From assembly GCA_000438255.1 (NCBI GenBank), contig FR901882.1:1-29924 (forward strand): a DNA stretch of 29,924 nucleotides. The letters run 5' to 3'. Position 1 is the first letter of the stretch. Each line of letters begins with the position of its first letter. Under the pieces are notes generated by a model. It worked only from the letters and a program-made list of their open reading frames with translations. It was not told the DNA's origin and did no database searches. The stretch comes from Clostridium sp. CAG:389. GTDB taxonomy: Bacteria; Bacillota; Clostridia; TANB77; CAG-508. Made by a program: the position numbers and the translations under genes. Positions 24,005-29,924 of the stretch are shown here, one piece after another.

Positions 24005-25060
24005 ATGGAAAACAAAAAAGTATTATTAGGAATGAGTGGTGGAGTTGACAGTTCAGTATCAGCTTTACTACTAAAAAAAGAAGGATACGAAGTTATAGGA
24101 ACAACACTAGAACTATTTGCAGGAAGCAGTTGTTGCAACATAAACACATACATAGACGCAAAAAATGTATGTAGAACAATAGGAGTGCCACACTTTACAT
24201 ATGACTGCAAAGGACAATTCAAAGAATATGTAATAAATGACTTTATAGACTGTTATGCAAATTGTAGAACACCAAATCCATGCATAGAATGTAACAAATA
24301 TATGAAGTTTGGAATAATGTGGGAAAAAGCAAAAGAACTAGGATGTAATTACATAGCAACAGGACATTATGCAAAAACTGAATATAGTGAAAAATATGGA
24401 AGATGGGTATTAAAAAAATCACAAGCAGGCAAAAAAGACCAAAGCTATGTGTTATGGAATATTCCAAAGGAATTAATAGAACATGTATTATTTCCATTAG
24501 CGGATTTTACAGACAAAGAACAAATACGTGAAATAGCAAGAGAAAATGACTTAAAAGTTGCAAATAAACCAGATAGTGAAGATATCTGTTTTGTACCAGA
24601 TGGAAACTACAAAAAATTTCTTGAAAATAATTCTAATATAAAACCTAAAAAAGGAAACATAGTGAATTCAAAAGGCGAAATATTAGGAAAACATACTGGT
24701 TTATACAATTACACAATAGGTCAAAGAAAAGGGTTAGGAATATCATACAAAGTGCCATTATTTGTTTTAGGATTTAACAAAACAAAAAATGAAGTAATAG
24801 TAGGAGAAGAAAAAAAACTATACAAGAAAGAAATTACAGTTACAGATATTAACTTATTATTAGTTGATAAAATAGAAGAGCCAATGGAAGTTGATGTAAA
24901 AACTAGATATTCTTCGAAAGTAGCAAAAGCTAAAATTGAACAAGATGGAGAAAACATCAAAGTTATATTTGACGAGCCACAAAGAGCAATAACACCAGGT
25001 CAATCAGCTGTATTTTATGTTGGAGATATAGTTCTTGGAGGAGGAAAAATAAAATGTTAA
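24005..25060 (+). CDS. mnmA: tRNA-specific 2-thiouridylase MnmA
   Basis: MnmA adds sulfur to position 2 of wobble uridine 34 in tRNA for Lys, Glu and Gln. The 351-residue protein has the PP-loop GMSGGVDSSV at the N-terminus, which adenylates the tRNA. It has the NPCIECNKYMKF cysteine motif and the SEDICFVPDGNYKKFL motif with the second catalytic cysteine, KKDQSYVLW, and a C-terminal RYSSKVAKAKI beta-barrel. Further cysteines (SSCCN, NVCRT, YDCK, DCYANC) are more numerous than in many homologues and could allow an Fe-S cluster, as reported for some MnmA proteins; that is inference. It follows sufU by 24 bases, so a shared transcript with the desulfurase is likely. Its end overlaps tcdA by seven bases. 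Confidence 0.96.
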   Translation: MENKKVLLGMSGGVDSSVSALLLKKEGYEVIGTTLELFAGSSCCNINTYIDAKNVCRTIGVPHFTYDCKGQFKEYVINDFIDCYANCRTPNPCIECNKYMKFGIMWEKAKELGCNYIATGHYAKTEYSEKYGRWVLKKSQAGKKDQSYVLWNIPKELIEHVLFPLADFTDKEQIREIARENDLKVANKPDSEDICFVPDGNYKKFLENNSNIKPKKGNIVNSKGEILGKHTGLYNYTIGQRKGLGISYKVPLFVLGFNKTKNEVIVGEEKKLYKKEITVTDINLLLVDKIEEPMEVDVKTRYSSKVAKAKIEQDGENIKVIFDEPQRAITPGQSAVFYVGDIVLGGGKIKC

Positions 25061-25803
25061 ATCAATTTTCAAGAACAGAATTATTGATTGGAAAAGAAGG
25101 AATAGAAAAATTACAAAATGCAAAAGTTGCAGTATTTGGAATAGGAGGAGTTGGCTCATTTGTTGTAGAAGGACTTGTAAGAGCAGGGGTTAAAAATTTT
25201 ATATTAGTAGATGATGACAAAATTTGCTTAACTAATTTGAATAGACAAATAATTGCAACTAGAAAAACTATTGGAAAGCCAAAAGTTGAAGTTGCAAAGG
25301 AAAGAATTTTAGATATAAATCCAAATGCAAATGTAGAGATATATCAAGAATTTTTTATGCCAGATAGTAAGGAAATTTTAGATGATACAGTTGACTATAT
25401 TGTAGATAGTGTAGATACTGTAACTGCCAAAGTTGAGTTGGTTGTAAGGGCTAATAAATTAAATATTCCTATTATTTCAAGTATGGGAACAGGTAATAAA
25501 CTAGATCCAACGAGATTTGAAGTTACAGATATTTATAAGACTTCGGTTTGTCCTTTGGCAAAGGTTATGAGGAAAGAACTAAGAAATAGGGGAATAAAGA
25601 AGCTTAAAGTTGTTTATTCAAAAGAAGAGCCTATACGTCCTTATGAAAATATTGAAAATAGTTGTAATACAAATTGTATTTGTCCTCCTGGTACTAAAAG
25701 AAAGTGTAGTATTCGTAATCAAGTTCCTGGAAGTATTTCATTTGTGCCTTCTGTTGCAGGTTTGATTATTGCAGGGGAGATTATAAAGGATATTATCCAG
25801 TAG
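25054..25803 (+). CDS. tcdA: tRNA threonylcarbamoyladenosine dehydratase (TcdA/CsdL)
   Basis: TcdA is an E1-like ATP-dependent enzyme that cyclises the t6A modification at position 37 of ANN-decoding tRNAs. The 249-residue protein has the ThiF/MoeB nucleotide fold: GIGGVGSFVVEGLVRAGV, DDDKICLTNLNRQIIA and DYIVDSVDTVTAKVEL. The TcdA-type features are CPLAKVMRKELRNRGI and PGSISFVPSVAGLIIAGEII. A Cys-rich loop (SCNTNCICPPGTKRKC) precedes the end, as in many clostridial members. The ATG lies inside mnmA, with GGAGGAGG upstream at 25037-25044, so translation is coupled. In other bacteria this enzyme is linked to the CsdA desulfurase, which fits its place behind suf genes. Confidence 0.93.
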   Translation: MLNQFSRTELLIGKEGIEKLQNAKVAVFGIGGVGSFVVEGLVRAGVKNFILVDDDKICLTNLNRQIIATRKTIGKPKVEVAKERILDINPNANVEIYQEFFMPDSKEILDDTVDYIVDSVDTVTAKVELVVRANKLNIPIISSMGTGNKLDPTRFEVTDIYKTSVCPLAKVMRKELRNRGIKKLKVVYSKEEPIRPYENIENSCNTNCICPPGTKRKCSIRNQVPGSISFVPSVAGLIIAGEIIKDIIQ

Positions 25804-25848
25804 TTACAGTTCAGTAACTAAAAAAATCAAAAAAAATCAAAAACACAC

Positions 25849-25877
25849 TTACACAAAAATAAAAATTGTGATATAAT
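25849..25877 (+). promoter_or_regulatory. Extended -10 promoter for the MATE-kinase gene
   Basis: TGATATAAT gives a TGn-extended -10 (TATAAT at 25872-25877). The -35 is poor (TTACAC at 25849-25854). The predicted start is near 25884, leaving a leader of about 150 bases. Confidence 0.65.
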
Positions 25878-25883
25878 ACATAA

Positions 25884-26033
25884 GTCGCGCAGGTAAAACG
25901 TAAGTCCAGACAAGGACTTACGAATTTTTATGCTCAACTCCGTAGGCAAAGAATAAAAATGGAAACTAACAAAAGCCGGAGCAACTTATAAAAAATGCGT
26001 ACCAAAATATAAAAAAGAAAGAAGGAGAGAAAA
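25884..26033 (+). promoter_or_regulatory. Structured 5' leader of the MATE-kinase gene
   Basis: The leader is richer in G and C than its neighbours and holds several possible helices. The terminator-like hairpin is at 25899-25922. Downstream, CTCC (25938-25941) and GGC (25945-25947) can pair with GGAG (25978-25981) and GCC (25975-25977). An alternative, TGCTC (25931-25935) with GAGCA (25979-25983), uses the same GGAG. I could not match it to a known riboswitch class. Confidence 0.4.
25899..25930 (+). terminator. Terminator-like hairpin within the MATE leader
   Basis: CGTAAGTCC (25899-25907) pairs perfectly with GGACTTACG (25914-25922) around a six-base loop, followed by AATTTTTA. It lies about 15-40 bases after the predicted start, so it would act as an attenuator or end a very short RNA. 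As termination of tcdA it would be placed downstream of the new promoter, which is unusual. Confidence 0.65.
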
Positions 26034-28040
26034 TTGGAAAAAGAAGAAAACATGCTAGGAACAGAAAAAATAGGAAAATTAATAAGAAAATTTTCAATCC
26101 CATGCATAATATCCCTATTAGTAAACTCACTATATAACATAGTAGACCAAATCTTTATAGGGTGGGGAGTAGGATACTTAGGAAATGGAGCAACAAACGT
26201 AGTATTCCCATTAACAATGATAGGATTAGCATTCTCGCTAATGTTTGGAGATGGAGCATCAGCATACCTAAGCCTAAAACTAGGAGAAAAGAAAAAAGAC
26301 GAAGCAGCAAAAGGTGTAGGAAATGCACTAGCCATTTCAACAATAGTATCAGTATTATTCTGTGCAATCACATTAATATTTTTACCACAACTATTAAATA
26401 TGTTTGGATGCACAGAAGCATTAAAAGAATATGCACTAAAATATGGTTATGTAATAGCAATAGGATTACCATTCTCAATGATAGGAACAACATTAAACTC
26501 AATAATAAGATCAGATGGAAGTCCAAAATATTCAATGACAACAATGATTGTAGGTGCAGTATTAAACACAATATTAGACCCAATATTTATATTTGTATTT
26601 AAAATGGGAGTAGAAGGAGCAGCAATAGCAACTGTAATAAGCCAAATTTTAGTATTTATATTAAATGCATTATATGTAAAAAAATTCAAATCAATAAAAT
26701 TAAGCAAAGAAACATTTAAGATAAAAGCAAGTGTAGCCAAAAAAGTTTCAATGTTAGGAATAAGCAGTTTTATAAACCAAATGAGTATAGTATTTGTAAT
26801 GGCTACTGAAAATAATACACTTGGAAAATATGGAGCAGAATCAAAATTTGGAGCAGAAATACCAATTACAGTTCTAGGAATTGTAATGAAAATAAACCAA
26901 ATATTAAACAGTATCATAATAGGAATTGCAGCAGGAGCACAACCAATATTTGGATACAACTATGGTGCTAGAAAATTTGACAGAGTAAAGACAACATTAA
27001 AAATTGTTTTAGGTTCAAGTGTTGTAATTAGTACAATAGCATTTATATTATTCCAAACAATACCAGATAAATTAATATCAATATTTGGTAATGGAGATGC
27101 AAATTACATGGAATTTGCTTGTATAGCATTTAGAACATATTTAATGCTTTGTATCTGTAACGGAATTCAAATTCCATCAGGAATATTCTTCCAAGCAATT
27201 GGAAAGAGTATAATAAGTGCAATACTTTCAATATCAAGACAAATTGCATTCTTAATACCAGCAATGCTAGTTTTAGGAAAGATGTTTGGAGTACAAGGAG
27301 TTCTATTTGCAGGACCATTTGCTGATGGATTAGCATTCATATTAGCAACAATATTCTTAATAAGAGAAGTAAGAAAACTAAAACAAGGAAATGTAAAAAT
27401 AGTAAATAAAGAAACTACAACAAACACAGAAAGTAAGCTTTCAAAACATGTAGTTATAACAATAGCAAGAGAATACGCATCTGGTGGAAGATACATTGGA
27501 AAATTAGTTGCTGATAAATTAGGAATAAAATTATATGATAATGAATTTATTTCAAAAGTAGCAGAAGAAACAGGTTTATCTGAGGAATATATTGAAAACA
27601 ATGAACAAAAAAGAGATGTTTTAGCTAGCTTAAATAATGGATATTATTCAGGTTTAAATAATAGTGATGAGCTATTTATCAAGGAATCTGAATTGATAAA
27701 AGAGGTTGCAGACAAAGAGTCTTGTGTTATTGTTGGTAGATGTGCTGATTTCATTTTAGCTGATAGAGAAAATGTTATTAATGTTTTCGTTTATAGTGAT
27801 ATGAATGATAAGATTAATAGAGCTACTACATACTATGGTATGGATAAAGCAAAGGCTGAAAAAGAGATTAGACGTATTGATAAATTAAGAGCAAATCATT
27901 ATAAGTATTATACTGATAAGGATTGGGATAACCATTCTAATTATGATATTTGTATTAATAGTGATGCTTTTGGAGTTGAAAAATCTGCTGATTTAATTTG
28001 TGAATTAGTTGAGAGTAAACTTGAAATGGTAAAAGCATAA
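26034..28040 (+). CDS. MATE efflux transporter fused to a cytidylate-kinase-like domain
   Basis: Residues 1 to about 450 are a complete 12-helix MATE transporter (KFSIPCIISLLVNSLYNIVDQIFIGW at the first helix, GDGASAYLSLKLGEKKKDEA in the first half). MATE proteins export cationic drugs or metabolites by cation antiport. After a short polar linker, residues from about 470 on form a soluble cytidylate-kinase-like domain (Cytidylate_kin_2 type): VVITIAREYASGGRYIGKLVADKLG is the nucleotide-binding start, CVIVGRCADFIL and FVYSDMNDKINRATTYYGM form the middle, and RRIDKLRANHYKYYTDKDWDNHSNYDICI the end. The domain's role in transport is unknown; it might sense or modify a nucleotide-like cytosolic ligand. 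The TTG start at 26034 has AAGGAGAG at 26022-26029; the ATG at 26052 lacks a site. No frameshift separates the halves. Confidence 0.92.
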   Translation: MEKEENMLGTEKIGKLIRKFSIPCIISLLVNSLYNIVDQIFIGWGVGYLGNGATNVVFPLTMIGLAFSLMFGDGASAYLSLKLGEKKKDEAAKGVGNALAISTIVSVLFCAITLIFLPQLLNMFGCTEALKEYALKYGYVIAIGLPFSMIGTTLNSIIRSDGSPKYSMTTMIVGAVLNTILDPIFIFVFKMGVEGAAIATVISQILVFILNALYVKKFKSIKLSKETFKIKASVAKKVSMLGISSFINQMSIVFVMATENNTLGKYGAESKFGAEIPITVLGIVMKINQILNSIIIGIAAGAQPIFGYNYGARKFDRVKTTLKIVLGSSVVISTIAFILFQTIPDKLISIFGNGDANYMEFACIAFRTYLMLCICNGIQIPSGIFFQAIGKSIISAILSISRQIAFLIPAMLVLGKMFGVQGVLFAGPFADGLAFILATIFLIREVRKLKQGNVKIVNKETTTNTESKLSKHVVITIAREYASGGRYIGKLVADKLGIKLYDNEFISKVAEETGLSEEYIENNEQKRDVLASLNNGYYSGLNNSDELFIKESELIKEVADKESCVIVGRCADFILADRENVINVFVYSDMNDKINRATTYYGMDKAKAEKEIRRIDKLRANHYKYYTDKDWDNHSNYDICINSDAFGVEKSADLICELVESKLEMVKA

Positions 28041-28045
28041 AATAG

Positions 28046-28085
28046 AAATAGTCTAGAATTAATTAAATTCTGGGCTATTTTTATT
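28046..28085 (+). terminator. Intrinsic terminator of the MATE-kinase gene
   Basis: The arms 28046-28060 and 28066-28080 form a 15-bp stem with two G-U pairs and a five-base loop, ending CTATTTTTATTG. Confidence 0.85.
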
Positions 28086-28257
28086 GTCTTTAAATAACTT
28101 TATATATTAATAACAAAAGCATATTACGCAAAGATATATAGTACTAAATTAAAAGAATAAGAATATTATAAAATAGATTATTAAGAATTAATAGATACCC
28201 AATAATCAAACTACTAAGGAAAAATAAAAATTGGATTGATGAAAGGGGATAATATCA

Positions 28258-29820
28258 ATGAAAAAAATAAAAGTTATAAGTATAGTAAGCTTAATTTTAG
28301 TACTAATAACATTTATAATATTATTACAAATGAATTTACAAAATAAAAAAACAGAAAACTCAAAACAGAATAAAATATCAGAATTAGAAAACAAAATAAA
28401 GATAAATGAAAATAAAATATCAGAATTAGAAAATTCAATAATTTCAGAAGAAAACGAATCAAGTACAGAAATACCAGATTTAAGTGAAACAGACGAACAA
28501 GCATTAGAATTTCAAGAAACAGAATCAGAACAATTTGAAGAGCAAGGATTAGTAGCATATGAGGGAGCAGAAAAAACACCAAATATTCAACTTGGAGAAT
28601 ATGCAGGACTAACATATTATTCACAATTAGATAGTAGATGGCGTAGCAAAATGTATTCTAGTGTAGGAAATAGTTCACAAACAATAGGAACATCAGGATG
28701 TGGACCAGCAAGTGCAGCAATGGTTGTTTCAAGTATAAAAGGAAATATAACACCAGACCAAATGGCAGAATTATACACAAAATATGGATATAGAAGCGCA
28801 AATCAAGGAACATATTGGTCAGCATTCAAGTGGACTGCAGATGTATTTGATATAGGGTATAGTGAATGTTATAAATTAGATGATGCAATTTCAAAATTAA
28901 AAGATAATAATTATATAATTGCAAGTTGCAATCAAGGGCTATTTACATATGGTGGACATTTTATAGTTTTAATTGGAGTAGAGGATAATTATATAAAAAT
29001 ATATGATTCATATCTTTACAATAAAAAATTTGATGTAAGTTCTAGAAGAGGAAAAGCAACGGTAAATGGAAATACTGTTTATGTATCAATAGATGATTTT
29101 AGAAAATATGCAAATTATCAAAAATTTTTCTGCTTTAAAAATGATAGGGAAAATAATACAACTTCTAATATTGAAAATAATACTTCTAATATAAATTCTA
29201 CTAATTATCAAGTAATAATTACAGCAAATGGAGGCTTAAATATTAGAGCAGGTGCAAGTACTGCATATGCAAGAATTGGCGGATATGCAAAAGGGACAGT
29301 AGTAACTATATTGGCTGAATCAAATGGATTTGGAAAAACTGATAAAGGGTGGATTTCTTTAAATTATACAAGTAAAGATTTAGACATAAATACTAATAAT
29401 TCAATAGTTACTAATGCAACAGTTGGGCAAATTAAGAAATTAGCTCGTGCTAGTATTTTATATGGTAATTCGAATTTGTCTGGAAATAGATATACTTATA
29501 AGGTAAATACAACTGTTACTATATTACAGAATATATCTAGTAATGTAGATAAAATCAGAGTTAATGTGACTGGTAGAGTGGCTTATATTGATAATAGTAA
29601 TTATTCTAGTTCTACTCAGATTGGCTCTGGAAGGATAGGAAAAACTAAGAAAATTAGAGCTTGTACATTGTATTCTAATTCTAATTTAACAGGTACTAAG
29701 TATCAATATAAAGCAAATACAACTGTAACAGTTTTACAACATGTAAATTCATATATTGATAGAATTAGAGTAAATCAAACAGGTAGAATTGCTTATATAA
29801 ATATTAATAATTATAAATAA
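28258..29820 (+). CDS. Secreted C39-family cysteine peptidase with SH3 and C-terminal repeats
   Basis: This 520-residue protein is exported or membrane-anchored by an N-terminal hydrophobic stretch (about residues 5-24). A short coiled coil follows with the heptad-like repeat ENKISELEN, then an acidic linker. Residues about 120-300 are a Peptidase_C39_2-type papain-like domain: YYSQLDSRWR, the catalytic Cys148 in TSGCGPASAAMV, His234 in YGGHFIVLIG, and Asp250 in IKIYDSY. An SH3_3-like domain spans about 316-372 (GLNIRAGASTAYARIGGYAKGTVVTIL). Two copies of a 61-residue repeat finish the protein (about 389-449 and 459-519). The pattern suggests a wall-associated hydrolase that binds peptidoglycan or surface polymer; the substrate is unknown. 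AGGGG lies before the ATG. It is a single-gene unit. Confidence 0.85.
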   Translation: MKKIKVISIVSLILVLITFIILLQMNLQNKKTENSKQNKISELENKIKINENKISELENSIISEENESSTEIPDLSETDEQALEFQETESEQFEEQGLVAYEGAEKTPNIQLGEYAGLTYYSQLDSRWRSKMYSSVGNSSQTIGTSGCGPASAAMVVSSIKGNITPDQMAELYTKYGYRSANQGTYWSAFKWTADVFDIGYSECYKLDDAISKLKDNNYIIASCNQGLFTYGGHFIVLIGVEDNYIKIYDSYLYNKKFDVSSRRGKATVNGNTVYVSIDDFRKYANYQKFFCFKNDRENNTTSNIENNTSNINSTNYQVIITANGGLNIRAGASTAYARIGGYAKGTVVTILAESNGFGKTDKGWISLNYTSKDLDINTNNSIVTNATVGQIKKLARASILYGNSNLSGNRYTYKVNTTVTILQNISSNVDKIRVNVTGRVAYIDNSNYSSSTQIGSGRIGKTKKIRACTLYSNSNLTGTKYQYKANTTVTVLQHVNSYIDRIRVNQTGRIAYININNYK

Positions 29821-29924
29821 ATATGGTATAGATTTTTTTGAAACTTTATTATATAATATGTTCAAACCTAATCCTTATATAAATATATAGATTAAGTTTG
29901 TAAAAATATATAAGAGGTAACAAA
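29821..29924 (+). other. Window end: hairpin and possible start region of a next gene
   Basis: An imperfect stem pairs 29863-29873 with 29890-29900 (one mismatch, AT loop) but has no T-run. TATAAT at 29852-29857 has no good -35. AAGAGG at 29912-29917 resembles a ribosome site whose start codon would lie just beyond the window. Confidence 0.3.

Noticed and set aside
25801..25820. Terminator after tcdA (TAGTTAC and GTAACTA)
   Set aside because: The stem is followed by A residues, not T, on the plus strand, so it lacks an intrinsic terminator tail.
26162..26602. Plus-strand frame of 146 codons inside the MATE gene
   Set aside because: It is an out-of-frame reading with very biased Ile, Asn, Arg and Lys content, and MATE motifs run through the main frame.

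Overview
The window is strongly AT-rich and uses ATA, AGA and TTA codons heavily. It has Firmicutes-type ribosome binding sites (AAGGAGG-like) and near-consensus sigma-A promoters with 17-base spacing. The gene set is SufCBDSU without SufE or SufA, clostridial-type MnmA and TcdA, MATE and MacB-like transporters, and a cohesin/dockerin surface protein. Together these suggest an anaerobic, probably gut-dwelling, low-GC member of the Clostridia. No rRNA, tRNA, CRISPR array, integrase or transposase gene was seen.

Bases 1-3250 hold housekeeping and small genes: a YgjP-like metallopeptidase, metK, a small PBECR2-like protein, a compact structured-RNA candidate with its own promoter and hairpin terminator, and a divergent HAM1-type NTP pyrophosphatase. 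Bases 3253-9734 hold two MacB/FtsX-type ABC export systems. One is a single fused ATPase-permease polypeptide. The other is a separate ATPase and permease pair, divergent from a TetR repressor gene whose control region carries two copies of the same palindromic operator. mutL and a ZIP metal transporter gene follow on the same strand.

Bases 12267-14865 form an accessory island with different base use. A roughly 200-base foldback element is followed by two tandem, diverged copies of an unrecognised gene. Each copy has its own promoter, leader hairpin and GAGCTA-type terminator. Next comes a 1057-residue surface protein that joins a cohesin-like domain, a wall-sorting-like motif, a membrane hairpin containing an internal signal-peptide-like segment, a dockerin and a large Asp-box beta-propeller.

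Bases 18233-25803 are a sulfur-trafficking operon. A DtxR-like regulator with an extra C-terminal cysteine cluster and a palindromic operator on its own promoter precedes sufC, sufB, sufD, sufS and sufU, then the tRNA-modification genes mnmA and tcdA. The Suf machinery builds Fe-S clusters, and its desulfurase can plausibly feed the tRNA 2-thiolation enzyme encoded next to it. The window closes with a MATE transporter fused to a cytidylate-kinase-like domain, preceded by a hairpin-rich leader, and a secreted C39-type cysteine peptidase with SH3 and C-terminal repeats.

Most interesting for follow-up are the cohesin-dockerin fused protein, the duplicated unknown genes with their covarying leader hairpins, the pseudoknot-capable RNA at 2419-2547, the Cys-cluster regulator of suf, and the MATE-kinase fusion. 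All functional statements are from reading motifs by eye; no database search was run.
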